Below the pieces are notes generated by a model that worked only from the letters and a program-made list of their open reading frames with translations, ran no database searches and was not told where the DNA came from. This document shows positions 32,818 through 41,817 of a stretch of 57,258 nucleotides of DNA, one piece after another. Source of the DNA: Candidatus Thalassarchaeum betae (GTDB taxonomy: Archaea; Thermoplasmatota; Poseidoniia; Poseidoniales; Thalassarchaeaceae); the NCBI GenBank assembly GCA_022448665.1, contig JAKUUO010000003.1, positions 1 through 57,258 on the forward strand, written 5' to 3'. The translations under genes were made by a program, and so were the position numbers. Numbering within the stretch: position 1 is the stretch's first letter; each line of letters starts with the position of its first letter.

Positions 32818-34236
32818 ATGCACACGCGCGAGCACCTGTACATCGGTGGCGAATGGGTGGCCCCGCGCGGAGAGGGCTCGATCGAGGTAGTCAATCCCGC
32901 CAATGAGCAGTTGATCGGTTCAGTGCCTGTCGGATCGGCGGCTGACATCGATGCCGCGGTGGCCTCCGCACGTGCCGCTTTCCCCTCTTGGTCGGAGACC
33001 CCTGTGGAGGAGCGGGCGGAGTACCTGAACAGACTCTCGGCAGCGATAAAGGAGCAGGCTGAGGAGTTGTCGCAACTCATCACATCCGAGGTCGGCACAC
33101 CGATCAACTACTGCCGGATGGCTATGGTCGGGACCCCTGCGGTCGTCTCGCGCTCATACGCAAAGATCCTAGAGGGTTTCGAGTGGGAGGAGGAGGTCCG
33201 AAATTCGCTTGTGGTCAAGGAGCCCGTGGGCGTGGTCGCGATGATCACGCCGTGGAACTTCCCGCTGCACCAGATAGTCGGCAAGGTCGCCCCGGCGATT
33301 GCAGCGGGCTGCACGATGGTAGTCAAGCCATCCAAGGAGGCGCCACTGAACGCCTTCGCCCTAACCGATATCATGCACGATATCGGTCTGCCCGCAGGGG
33401 TGTTCAACCTCGTCTCGGGCCACGGGCGCGAAATAGGTGAGGTCTTATCGAGCCATCCCAGTGTCGACATGGTCAGCTTCACCGGCTCCACCGGTGCGGG
33501 GGTGCGCGTCAGCGAGCTGGCTGCACCCAGCGTCAAGCGGGTTACTCTCGAACTCGGTGGCAAAAGCGCCAACATCATCCTCGATGACGCCGACATCGGC
33601 AAGGCCGCCGGCTCAGCCATCTACTCCTGCTTCAACAACTCGGGGCAGGAGTGCTCGGCGCTCACGCGCCTCCTCGTGCCCGAATCTAAGCGCGACGAGG
33701 TCATCGGCGTGATATCGTCTAAGATGACTCGCTACACAGTGGGTGATCCGCTCGATGAATCGATGCGCTGCGGCCCTATGGTCTCTAGGCGACAGCAGGA
33801 GAGCGTGACCGCGCACATCGCCAGTGGCATCGCAGAGGGTGCCACCTTGATCGCCGGTGGCGAAGGGATGCCAGACGGCCTTGATTCCGGTTACTACGTC
33901 AAGCCGACTGTGTTCGCTGAAGTCACTCCCGACATGACAATCTTCCGTGAGGAGATCTTCGGGCCGGTCCTCTCGATAACCACCTACTCTACAGAGGAAG
34001 AGGCAATCGCCCTCGCGAACGATTCCGACTATGGGCTCTCGGGTGGAGTCTGGTCTGGCGACGAGGGACGGGGCATGCGGGTCGCCCGTCAGATGCGTAC
34101 CGGACAGGTCAGCATAAACGGAGGACCGTTCAACATCTCAGCGCCATTCGGCGGCTACAAATTCTCAGGCAACGGCCGCGAACTCGGGGTCCACGGCCTC
34201 GATGAGTACCTTGAGATCAAGTCGATCCAGCGTTGA
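32818..34236 (+). CDS. NAD(P)-dependent aldehyde dehydrogenase
   Basis: A 472-residue ALDH-superfamily enzyme oxidising an aldehyde to the acid. ITPWNFPLHQIVGKVAPAIAAGCTMVVKPSKEAP binds the cofactor, VSFTGSTGAGVRV and VTLELGGKSANIIL carry the general-base Glu, and NNSGQECSA holds the catalytic Cys. EEIFGPVLSI and GGYKFSGNGRELG are also conserved. The substrate is not determined; its position 1.2 kb after the oxygenase operon allows a semialdehyde role (inference). It is 9 bases before the 2-phosphoglycerate kinase gene. Confidence 0.9.
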   Translation: MHTREHLYIGGEWVAPRGEGSIEVVNPANEQLIGSVPVGSAADIDAAVASARAAFPSWSETPVEERAEYLNRLSAAIKEQAEELSQLITSEVGTPINYCRMAMVGTPAVVSRSYAKILEGFEWEEEVRNSLVVKEPVGVVAMITPWNFPLHQIVGKVAPAIAAGCTMVVKPSKEAPLNAFALTDIMHDIGLPAGVFNLVSGHGREIGEVLSSHPSVDMVSFTGSTGAGVRVSELAAPSVKRVTLELGGKSANIILDDADIGKAAGSAIYSCFNNSGQECSALTRLLVPESKRDEVIGVISSKMTRYTVGDPLDESMRCGPMVSRRQQESVTAHIASGIAEGATLIAGGEGMPDGLDSGYYVKPTVFAEVTPDMTIFREEIFGPVLSITTYSTEEEAIALANDSDYGLSGGVWSGDEGRGMRVARQMRTGQVSINGGPFNISAPFGGYKFSGNGRELGVHGLDEYLEIKSIQR

Positions 34237-34245
34237 GGGCTGCAG

Positions 34246-34830
34246 ATGAGCAAGCCCCGGCTTCTCGTCATCACCGGAAGCAGCGGGGTGGGCAAGTCCA
34301 CGCTCTCTGCGCGTGCTGCGGCTTCCCTGGGTTTCAGCAAGAGCGCTTCTACAGACACCATCCGCGAGGCACTGAGGACGCAGTTCGACGCAGACGAGTT
34401 GCCGGCTCTGCACCGTTCCTCGTTCGAGTCGGCTGGCTCGGGGGTTGTCGAAGACTGGCACGAGACCGTGAAGGTACTCTCGGAGGGAGTAGCAGCGGTT
34501 GTCAGGCGAGCCAGCATGAAGGGCTCGGACCTCTTGCTTGAAGGTGTGCACGTGATTCCCGATGCCCAGATACTCAATGACTGGAGGGGTGCCGGGGGAA
34601 TCGCATGCGGCGTGGTACTGTATGTCGAGGAAGGAGACAGGCATCAGAGGTTCATCGTGAGGCGAGAGAGGCATAACAACCGCGGGCTAGCACACTATCT
34701 GGACAATCTCGACAGGATTCGCGAGATTCAAAGAGAGATGGTGAGCAACGGACGCGAGGCCGGCTGGCTCGTGATGGACGCGAGTGCACAGGACGACCCG
34801 GTCGGGATGGTCGAGGCCTCTTTCGAATGA
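34246..34830 (+). CDS. 2-phosphoglycerate kinase-like P-loop kinase
   Basis: A 194-residue kinase with Walker A GSSGVGKST near residue 11 and the 2PGK-family signatures STDTIREALRTQ, LHRSSFESAG and LLLEGVHVIP. 2-phosphoglycerate kinase makes 2,3-bisphosphoglycerate, the precursor of the solute cyclic 2,3-diphosphoglycerate in methanogens. The methanogen enzyme is longer, with an N-terminal ATP-cone, which is missing here, so the substrate may differ. Its stop is directly followed by the stop of the convergent UPF0200 gene. Confidence 0.72.
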   Translation: MSKPRLLVITGSSGVGKSTLSARAAASLGFSKSASTDTIREALRTQFDADELPALHRSSFESAGSGVVEDWHETVKVLSEGVAAVVRRASMKGSDLLLEGVHVIPDAQILNDWRGAGGIACGVVLYVEEGDRHQRFIVRRERHNNRGLAHYLDNLDRIREIQREMVSNGREAGWLVMDASAQDDPVGMVEASFE

Positions 34831-35406
34831 CTAGAAACCCAGTGTCTCGAGAATCATGTCGGTCCTATCGCCAAGCTCCTCCACCGAACCCTCGTTGAGG
34901 ATTATAGCGTGGGCCTGCGCCATAAGATGCTCGAGGCTCCAGTTCCACTCACGCTCCTCACGCACGGCGAACTCCTCTTCTCCGCCGTCCTCACCGCGGC
35001 CTCGTTCGGCCAGCCACCCCTCCCTTGCCTGCGCGGAAGCGGTCAGCGCGACTATGGTGACATCCCCTATGTGCTCACGTAGCCGCTCAAGCTCCTCGGT
35101 CTGGCGCATCCCGTCAATCAGTACGTCCGATGACTCCATCGCCTCGGAAAGGCTCGGCATCAGCCGATCGACCACTATGGTCTCCCCCTGTTCCTCTCGC
35201 ATCGAAAGTGCTGTCTGACCCACGTTCTCTGTCGTCTCGGGAAGTCCTCTGTCGGCCGTCTCCGCACGCACCACATCACCGAGTGAGAGCACTGTCAGAC
35301 CTCGCACTGCGGCGCGCCCGGCGACAACGCCCTTGCCCGAGCCGGGAGGTCCGCACAGCACAATCACGCGGCCGGGCATGGAGAGGGCTGATTGCACATC
35401 GGACAT
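34831..35406 (-). CDS. UPF0200-type nucleoside/dephospho-CoA-kinase-like P-loop protein
   Basis: A 191-residue P-loop kinase-fold protein: VIVLCGPPGSGKGVVAGRA (Walker A), LSLGDVVRAE, GLPETTENVGQTALSMREEQG, VLIDGMRQTEELE, REEREWNWSLEHLMAQAHAIILNEGS. These blocks match the archaeal UPF0200 family, related to dephospho-CoA and adenylate kinases but of unproven substrate. Because a DUF359 dephospho-CoA kinase exists elsewhere in the window, a CoA role here would be redundant. ATG 35406 avoids overlap with the upstream enoyl-CoA hydratase stop. It is the last gene of the bud32 run. Confidence 0.78.
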   Translation of the reverse strand: MSDVQSALSMPGRVIVLCGPPGSGKGVVAGRAAVRGLTVLSLGDVVRAETADRGLPETTENVGQTALSMREEQGETIVVDRLMPSLSEAMESSDVLIDGMRQTEELERLREHIGDVTIVALTASAQAREGWLAERGRGEDGGEEEFAVREEREWNWSLEHLMAQAHAIILNEGSVEELGDRTDMILETLGF

Positions 35407-35425
35407 GACGCTTGCTAGGGTTCGG

Positions 35426-36262
35426 CTAGCGGCCGACCCATTCCGCGTCCTTGCCATCCAAAAAGGCGGATACGCCGATCTCCTTATCCTCGGTGTCGAA
35501 CAACGCTACGAACTCGGAGCGCTCGGCCAACACGCCCTCCGAAAATGGCAGGTCGAGGGCGGATCGGACAGCTCGCTTGGCGACCTTGACTGTGTAGGGC
35601 GACTTTCTGGCTATGTTCTCAGCCAATGCCATTGCAGCCGACTCCAACTCTTCGGACTCGACCACCTTGTTGACGAGTCCGATGTCCATGGCCTCGGCGG
35701 CTCCGACCATCTCCCCGGTCAGAGTCATCTCCATCGCCTTGCCATAGCCCAGTAGCCTGCACAGACGCTGAGTACCCCCGCCGCCAGGTATCAGGCCCAG
35801 ATTGATCTCTGGCTGTCCGAAAATGGCTCGGCTCGAGGCGACCCTGAGATCGCAGGCCAGCGCCAGTTCGGTGCCGCCGCCTAGGGCGAATCCGTCGACC
35901 ATGGCAATGGTCGGCTTGCTGAGGTCCCAGATCGCCTCCCAGGCGTTGTCGTCGAAGAATTCGCGGACGTCATCAGAGTCCTTACCCGCGAACTCGGAGA
36001 TATCGGCCCCTGCGGCGAAGGCGGCCGGCTTTGGGCGCTTGCCCTCTGGAGCTGGTGGAGGCGGAGCTCCGCGTATCACGACTGCGCGAACCGAATCATC
36101 AGCTTCAACGCGGGCACACTGCTCCTTGATGGCGATGTGCGACTTCCGGTTCAGTGCATTGAGCTTCTCCGGACGGTTGAGTGTCCAGACTGCTATTACG
36201 CCGCCTGAGGGGCTACAGCCCTCCACTGCGAGGTCCTCGACCAGTAAGACTTCCTCGCCCAT
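35426..36262 (-). CDS. Enoyl-CoA hydratase/isomerase family protein
   Basis: A 278-residue crotonase. The two catalytic glutamates are in GFALGGGTELALACDLRVA and FGQPEINLGLIPGGGGTQRL, and the oxyanion loop reads AFAAGADISEF. An insertion with PPPPAPEGKRPKPA near residue 65 is unusual. It lies in the minus-strand run bud32-rdgB-Pro-rich protein-this gene-UPF0200, an odd setting for a beta-oxidation enzyme. The acyl substrate is unknown. Confidence 0.88.
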   Translation of the reverse strand: MGEEVLLVEDLAVEGCSPSGGVIAVWTLNRPEKLNALNRKSHIAIKEQCARVEADDSVRAVVIRGAPPPPAPEGKRPKPAAFAAGADISEFAGKDSDDVREFFDDNAWEAIWDLSKPTIAMVDGFALGGGTELALACDLRVASSRAIFGQPEINLGLIPGGGGTQRLCRLLGYGKAMEMTLTGEMVGAAEAMDIGLVNKVVESEELESAAMALAENIARKSPYTVKVAKRAVRSALDLPFSEGVLAERSEFVALFDTEDKEIGVSAFLDGKDAEWVGR

Positions 36263-36306
36263 GGCTCGTCTAGGGTCGTTTCGCGCTTCAACGTTCAGTC
36301 GGCGGT

Positions 36307-37227
36307 CTATGCGTCATCAGGTGTGACCGGGGGTGGCATTGGCGGCATGCCGGGAGGAGGTGGCATTGGCGGCATGCCGGGAGGAGGTGGCATGTCATCA
36401 GGCAGAGGGGGCGGAGGCGTTTCCGATATCTCGGGCACAGGTGGTGCAGCCTGCTTCTTCTCAGGTAACTCGAGAGGGACCCGAACCTTCAGCACACGGC
36501 TCTCGTCAATGCGGACGTAGGATACACCTTGCGGCTTGCTCGAGTCAGCGCTCTCTGGCTCGTCGAGGACCGTCAGCCCATGATTAGGGTCCTTGAGCAG
36601 GGCAGCGATATCCTCGCCGTCCTCCACCGCAGACCACATTCCAACTTTGGCGGCTCGCCTCGAGGCCATATCCATACGGCGCTTCCTCTCAATCTTGGAG
36701 CGTATCTCAGCTCGCTTGAGCCTCCTATCCCCCACGAACGCCTCGACCTCCGACTCCTCGTCTATCTGCGGATCCGACTCGGCCACAAAGCGCGTTGCGA
36801 CCTGACTGCCGTCGTCCGGCATCATCTGTACCGGAGGAGGCAGTGCCTCGCCATCTGACGCTGTCTCAACTGCAGGTGGCATCGGCATCTCCGGAGGGGG
36901 GGGCATCGGTTGCGCCACAGGCTGGGCTACTCTGCCTCGGCTCCGCTGGATCTTCTCCTCGCGTCGCTCGCTGGCGCCCTCGAGCTCTAGAACAGGTGCT
37001 GGTAACTCAATCTCATCCCTTGGCTTCTCTACCGTCACAATGTCCTTCTTTCGGGGTGGTTTCAGAACTGGGGAGCGCCCTGAGAACATCAGGATGGCTA
37101 TCAGGGCAAGGAGTATGGAACCGCCAGCAATCTGTGTCATCTGGCTGGCCTCGCCCTGTAGCACGAGAAACGTGGGGATACCCATCAGAACCGCGCCCCA
37201 GACGACTAGTCGGGTCAACGACACCAT
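36307..37227 (-). CDS. Membrane protein with a long proline/methionine-rich tail
   Basis: A 306-residue protein with two N-terminal membrane segments (VWGAVLMGIPTFLVL and IAGGSILLALIAILMF), then a charged cytoplasmic or external part. Two Pro-rich blocks follow: PMPPPPEMPMPP near 110 and a C-terminal tail made of a nine-residue repeat PPMPPPPGM. Between them are basic helices (RRLKRAEIRSKIERKRRMDMA). The tail resembles polyproline ligands that recruit SH3/EVH1-like or profilin-like partners in eukaryotes; here no partner is known. It sits 33 bases after rdgB. Confidence 0.62.
   Translation of the reverse strand: MVSLTRLVVWGAVLMGIPTFLVLQGEASQMTQIAGGSILLALIAILMFSGRSPVLKPPRKKDIVTVEKPRDEIELPAPVLELEGASERREEKIQRSRGRVAQPVAQPMPPPPEMPMPPAVETASDGEALPPPVQMMPDDGSQVATRFVAESDPQIDEESEVEAFVGDRRLKRAEIRSKIERKRRMDMASRRAAKVGMWSAVEDGEDIAALLKDPNHGLTVLDEPESADSSKPQGVSYVRIDESRVLKVRVPLELPEKKQAAPPVPEISETPPPPLPDDMPPPPGMPPMPPPPGMPPMPPPVTPDDA
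36332..36393. repeat. 27-bp tandem repeat in the Pro/Met-rich tail
   Basis: Two exact 27-base copies (36332-36358, 36359-36385) and the start of a third encode the repeated nine-residue unit PPMPPPPGM at the C terminus of the membrane protein. Being in frame, copy number could vary without disrupting the gene. Confidence 0.8.
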
Positions 37228-37260
37228 GCCTATCGGACTCTCACGAACAGCGCTCCGCCT

Positions 37261-37854
37261 TCACCTTGACGCAGAACTGAGGACCTCGGAGAGGCCCTTC
37301 AGGGCCTGTCCTCGGTGCGAGATTGCTGATTTCTCCTCAGCGCTCATCTGTGCGCAGGTGCGCCCGTCGCCCTCATTCGGGATGAAAATGGGGTCGTAGC
37401 CGAAGCCGCCGGTCCCGAGCATCTCCCCGGATATCCTGCCCCTGCAAACCCCATTGGACTGCCACGTCCTGCCATCTAGGTCCACGATAGCGACTGCTCT
37501 GTACTCAGCCCCACGGTCATCAGCTTCCTCGAGCAGCCTGAGGATACCGTCGAGACCCACGGTTCCCTCGACGAAAGAGGAGTAGGCGCCCGGGAAGCCG
37601 TCCAGGGAGTCGATGAACAGCCCCGAGTCCTCTACCATTATCGCTGAGTCCTCCAACTCTGTCCCCTCGATCATCATTCGGGCCTGCTCAATTTTGGCGA
37701 ATGCGACGGCTTCGAGCCCTTCCGCCTGCGGCTCGACGAAATCAGGTGCCTCGCCGTCGACGAGCAGCGGCTCCACTCCATGTCCCAGCGGGGACAGCAT
37801 CTGCACCGCCTCGGCGACTTTGTGGGGGTTTCCGGTGGCGAACAGTATCCTCAC
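37261..37854 (-). CDS. rdgB: XTP/dITP pyrophosphatase (RdgB/HAM1)
   Basis: A 197-residue house-cleaning NTPase that removes dITP, ITP and XTP. ILFATGNPHKVAEAVQML at the N terminus, EDSAIMVEDSGLFIDSLDGFPGAYS with the metal-binding acidic residues, GRISGEMLGTGGFGYDPIFIP and KSAISHRGQAL are diagnostic. It starts 8 bases after bud32, a pairing that suggests co-transcription. Confidence 0.93.
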   Translation of the reverse strand: MRILFATGNPHKVAEAVQMLSPLGHGVEPLLVDGEAPDFVEPQAEGLEAVAFAKIEQARMMIEGTELEDSAIMVEDSGLFIDSLDGFPGAYSSFVEGTVGLDGILRLLEEADDRGAEYRAVAIVDLDGRTWQSNGVCRGRISGEMLGTGGFGYDPIFIPNEGDGRTCAQMSAEEKSAISHRGQALKGLSEVLSSASR

Positions 37855-37862
37855 TCTACCAC

Positions 37863-38525
37863 CTACCCGTGATATCGGACTCGCCCTCTGATGGCATCGA
37901 ATCTGGCTACGACTTCGGTGGCGCTTGCGACGCCACCGCCGGCGTCTGCCGCGAGATACCCGTCCACCATAGACTGCACCGCCCCCTCATGCTCCGAATG
38001 GCTCGCAGTAAGGCATTCGTTCAGCACTTGTAAGTCGAGCCCGAGATGCTCGAGTTCGGGTGAGATCCGCGCCAGCCCGAAGTCTATGAGTGAGAGGGAA
38101 CCAGCCACGTCCGCGAGTATGTTGTGAGTCGTCATGTCACCATGGGAGATGTCCATTTCGTGCAGACGGCGTATGAGGGCGCCGACATTTACCATGGAAG
38201 CGCCGTCTACAGAGGTGTCGTTCAGCGCATCGTACAGCGGCCTGCCGTCGATGCGCGAGAGCAGCATCCAACCCTCTTCTAGGTCCAAGTCGAACAGTGC
38301 GGGGGAGGGGAACTCGCTGCTCTGCAGTCTGGCCAGCACCCTAGCCTCGACTGAGAGACGCTGGCGGGTCAGGCTCCGGTCGAGGTCGGGGTGCCTGTAG
38401 CCTCGTGGTCGGCGCATTTTCAGCACTGCGGCCTTACCCAGCCACGAACCCGCAATCACAGTGGCCTCGGCGCCCTCGTGGAGCGTTTTTTCCGGCATCC
38501 ACATCGGAATGCTGCCCGGGGCCAT
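37863..38525 (-). CDS. bud32: KEOPS complex atypical kinase Bud32
   Basis: A 220-residue small kinase, the KEOPS subunit acting with Kae1 in making t6A on tRNA. LHEGAEATVI, AVLKMRRPRGYRHPDLDRSLTRQR, SRIDGRPLYDAL, ISHGDMTTHNILAD (catalytic loop) and LSLIDFGLARIS (metal-binding DFG) match the family. In many archaea Bud32 is fused to Kae1; here it stands alone and the Kae1 gene is not in the window. It is first in the run leading to rdgB and is divergent from nadA, their starts only about 21-57 bases apart. Confidence 0.92.
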   Translation of the reverse strand: MAPGSIPMWMPEKTLHEGAEATVIAGSWLGKAAVLKMRRPRGYRHPDLDRSLTRQRLSVEARVLARLQSSEFPSPALFDLDLEEGWMLLSRIDGRPLYDALNDTSVDGASMVNVGALIRRLHEMDISHGDMTTHNILADVAGSLSLIDFGLARISPELEHLGLDLQVLNECLTASHSEHEGAVQSMVDGYLAADAGGGVASATEVVARFDAIRGRVRYHG

Positions 38526-38546
38526 GGTACTCCGAGATGAGATGCC

Positions 38547-39668
38547 TTGAAAGCGGTTGCACCTAACGAGAGATTGGGAGACATGGCAATCGAGCTTCTA
38601 ACTGCCCCTTTGCCCCGTGGTAGCCTGATTCTGGGCTCTTTTTCCGACATTGAGATAGAGAGGGAGGCGTATCGTCTCCAAGAGGTCATCAAACAGCCGG
38701 TGAAGTGGGGTCTGGAGACATGCAGGGCCATCGCACCGCTCACCTTGGAGATCAACCAGCTGAAGCGTGAGAATGACGTCTTCCTAATCGCCCACTCCTA
38801 CCAGACCCCGGACATCATCTACGGCGTCGCCGACTCAGTCGCAGACAGTTACGCTCTGTCCAAGGAGGCCCGTGACGCTCCGCAGCAGACCATCCTGTTC
38901 TCGAGCGTTCGGTTCATGGCCGAGACAGCCAAGATAGTCAGCCCACACAAGGTGGTCCTGCACCCTTCGCCCGAGGCCGGCTGCTCACTGAGCGACGGAA
39001 TCACCGCACAGGACGTACGTGACCTGAAGCAGGCGTATCCCGGTGTCCCGATCGCCTGCTACATCAACACCAGCGCTGCGGTCAAGGCCGAGTGCGACGT
39101 CTGCGTGACCAGTAGCAATTACCTGAGAATCTGTGAGAAGCTGCCTGGCGAACGCCTGATATTCGTACCCGACCGTTTCATGGGCAAGCACCTACAGAAC
39201 GCACTCGCCGGTAAGAAAGAGGTCGTCGTCTTCGACGGCGAGTGCGAGGTCCACGCGGTTTTCACCGGCGACAAGATTCGCTCATGGAGGAAGCGCACCG
39301 CTGACCTCGGGATGGAGCTGATGGTCCTCAGTCACCCTGAATGTGATGCCGACGTGCTTGAGGAGAGTGATTTCGTCGGCAGCAGCGAGGTCCTGATGGA
39401 AGAGGCTCTGCGCCTCGCCTCGGAAGGGAAGAGGGACCTCATGCTCATCACCGAGTGCGGCACGGCAGACAGAGTCATAGCCGAGTCCGATGAGGAACTG
39501 AACCTGATTGGTGCGTGTGTGATGTGCCGCCACATGAAGGTCACTCAACTCGAGGATATCCTACAGGCTCTGAGGAACCCCAGACCCGAGCAGATCGTCG
39601 AGATCGGGTCGGACGTCATCGATAGGGCGGGTCATTGCCTCGACGAGATGTTCAGGCTAGCCGGGTGA
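38547..39668 (+). CDS. nadA: Quinolinate synthase (NadA)
   Basis: A 373-residue NadA that condenses iminoaspartate and dihydroxyacetone phosphate to quinolinate for NAD synthesis, using a [4Fe-4S] cluster. FLIAHSYQTPDIIYGVAD, FSSVRFMAETAKI, GCSLSDGI, CYINTSAAVKAECDVCVTSSN, VPDRFMGKHLQ, LSHPECDADVLEESDFVGS and CVMCRHMKVTQLEDI contain the conserved substrate and cluster residues. ATG 38583 (MAIELL) is an alternative start. It ends with zero gap against the convergent PAP2 gene. Confidence 0.92.
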   Translation: MKAVAPNERLGDMAIELLTAPLPRGSLILGSFSDIEIEREAYRLQEVIKQPVKWGLETCRAIAPLTLEINQLKRENDVFLIAHSYQTPDIIYGVADSVADSYALSKEARDAPQQTILFSSVRFMAETAKIVSPHKVVLHPSPEAGCSLSDGITAQDVRDLKQAYPGVPIACYINTSAAVKAECDVCVTSSNYLRICEKLPGERLIFVPDRFMGKHLQNALAGKKEVVVFDGECEVHAVFTGDKIRSWRKRTADLGMELMVLSHPECDADVLEESDFVGSSEVLMEEALRLASEGKRDLMLITECGTADRVIAESDEELNLIGACVMCRHMKVTQLEDILQALRNPRPEQIVEIGSDVIDRAGHCLDEMFRLAG

Positions 39669-41756
39669 TTACTCCCGGCGCTCCGAGGTGGCCTGATAGG
39701 ACCACAGGAAAATGAGCGGTATCAGCATCAGTATGGCTGATTGCAGAATCACCGAGGAGTAGGGCTGGAAGGTCTCCTCCGAGTACACCGTGAGCGCCGA
39801 GACTCCATCGGCATCGACCTCGACCCATGCCACGTTGTTCAACAGGACCTGTGGGTCTGACTGGTCGACATCCTCATCGTGTGTGATGGCCAGTGTGGTG
39901 TTGTCCGCGATTTCATGGAGGTAGACATCCCTGTTGGTGACGATATCCTCGGGATCGAGCGAGGGGTCCCAGAACGGAATCTGCAGGAATGCCACGCGCC
40001 CGTGTGCCACACTCGGGGAAGACGACGGCCACACCGGCTCGGAGATCATTGTCTGCTCGCCTGTCAGGATGTTGATCAGAATCGTCCGATTGACCGGTCC
40101 GACATCGACCACCGCAGTCACCCACATCGGATCCATGGCGATGTCGACTACCTCGGCGTTCTCGTAGTCCACCGCGACTCCCGAAACCTGCTCGAGGTAC
40201 TCATCCTGTGGTTCGGTCGCACCCGCATCCAAAACTAGGCTGATAGCGATTCTTGGCCCCTCGAGCGAAGTGACGTTGACAGTGGGCTGAGAGGCTGTGG
40301 TGTCTGCCCATGCGAGTAATTGGCCCGAGGCTGCGACTATCGAGAACGGGGCTCCTAAGAAAGTTGTCTCAATCGGACCCTGCTCCCCGTCGATAATCTC
40401 CAGTGAGTCCTCATGGACTATCACCAGCAGCGGCTCTCCGGAGACAGATTCCGCTATCGCCACGTCCAGCACCGGATTGCTCTCAGTCCGACTGAACTTG
40501 GGGGAGAACTCGGTCTCGTCGGACTGGAGTTCGTAGAAATCCACCCTCTGGGCGTCATGCAGCGCTAGGAACGGACCCGAGATGGAAACCATCGGAGCTG
40601 TTTCCCACGCTGCCCCGGAAACTACGCTGCCGACCTCGTCGCTGACGTTCCACACGCTGATTTCCAAACTGCCGTCCGGTACCTCTTCGACTGAGACCAG
40701 CCATCCGTCGGAGCCGGCCGCAGAAGTCGGCCATTCCACACCCTCGACCGGGAAGTCCTGGTGGGTAGCATCCCAAAGCAAAACGAAGGAGGTCGAAAGC
40801 AGAAGAGTGGCGATGATTACGCTGGTCTGCCTCTTGTTGGGCTCCTTTAGGGGCTCGAAGAATGAGTACACGCTGCTCAGGGTTCCACGGAGCGACTTGC
40901 CGGGATCTGCGATGGCGCGGGCGAGCCGGCGGCTGAACAGACGCTCGTCGGCTACCCTCCATATCGACGAGTGGGTCTTCGCCGTCAGTTCGACAGCGAG
41001 GATGGCGACGGCCATGCCGCCGATGATGTCGACTATCCAGTGTATGCCGAGGTAAATGATTGAGAAGGCGGTTACCAGCATGAAGACGATGAGGAAGTTT
41101 CGGTAGTTCACCCACCTGCCGTCTTCATCCCATCTCTGCATGGTCAGCCAGATAGCGAAGGGCAGACCGATGTGCAGGCTCGGCATGCCGTTCGAGAAGG
41201 GGTCGATTCGAGTGAACCAGTTGTGAATCTCGGGTGTGAGGTCGTACGCGATGGTCTGCATAGCGGGAATGTGGTCACCGGTCACTCCAACGTTGAAGAA
41301 GAGGAAGAACGGTATGGAGATGATGTAGACCCAGAACATCGACAGCGAGACCCTGTCGGCCATGTGCCTGTCATCGAAGTAAATCGGGTAAAGGAAGGAG
41401 GCGAAGGTCGCCGTCATGAATCCCATGACGTAAAAGTGGGTCAACATCTGGTCCAATGCGGCGTTGCGCAGCTCCTGCTGGACCCACAGGACGATATCTC
41501 CCTCTATGGCGTAGACATAGGGCGTCATGTCGAGCTTTGTGCTGGCCATCAGGACCCGGTCCATCCCGTCCAGCAGATCCTTCCACAGATAGACGGAGAA
41601 GACCACTATCATATGCGCCCAGTAGCGTCTGAACATGTCGATGAAACCCTCGAGCCTGAGTTTCGCATAAGGCGGCTTGAACAGCGGCATCATCGCTATG
41701 CTGAGGATTATCGCACCTGTAATCCAGGTGATGTAGATGCCAGTGCCCGCTGCCAT
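39669..41756 (-). CDS. PAP2-family membrane phosphatase/transferase fused to a large outer domain
   Basis: A 695-residue protein. Residues 1 to about 270 have six or so membrane segments and the PAP2 motifs SNGMPSLHIGLP and YLGIHWIVDIIGG, closest to the Aur1/inositol-phosphotransferase-like branch. After another membrane segment near 305-325, a soluble region of about 330 residues with repeated strand patterns such as GPFLALHDAQRVDFYEL and GVAVDYENAEVVDIA follows, perhaps a beta-propeller, and a final membrane helix near 670-690. The outer domain should face the same side as the active site. Function in lipid or glycan transfer at the cell surface is inferred. Confidence 0.78.
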   Translation of the reverse strand: MAAGTGIYITWITGAIILSIAMMPLFKPPYAKLRLEGFIDMFRRYWAHMIVVFSVYLWKDLLDGMDRVLMASTKLDMTPYVYAIEGDIVLWVQQELRNAALDQMLTHFYVMGFMTATFASFLYPIYFDDRHMADRVSLSMFWVYIISIPFFLFFNVGVTGDHIPAMQTIAYDLTPEIHNWFTRIDPFSNGMPSLHIGLPFAIWLTMQRWDEDGRWVNYRNFLIVFMLVTAFSIIYLGIHWIVDIIGGMAVAILAVELTAKTHSSIWRVADERLFSRRLARAIADPGKSLRGTLSSVYSFFEPLKEPNKRQTSVIIATLLLSTSFVLLWDATHQDFPVEGVEWPTSAAGSDGWLVSVEEVPDGSLEISVWNVSDEVGSVVSGAAWETAPMVSISGPFLALHDAQRVDFYELQSDETEFSPKFSRTESNPVLDVAIAESVSGEPLLVIVHEDSLEIIDGEQGPIETTFLGAPFSIVAASGQLLAWADTTASQPTVNVTSLEGPRIAISLVLDAGATEPQDEYLEQVSGVAVDYENAEVVDIAMDPMWVTAVVDVGPVNRTILINILTGEQTMISEPVWPSSSPSVAHGRVAFLQIPFWDPSLDPEDIVTNRDVYLHEIADNTTLAITHDEDVDQSDPQVLLNNVAWVEVDADGVSALTVYSEETFQPYSSVILQSAILMLIPLIFLWSYQATSERRE

Positions 41757-41817
41757 GCTCCTGACCTAATCGGGTAGCGAGTGTGCCATGAAATCGACCC
41801 CTACGTGAGAACCGTGG

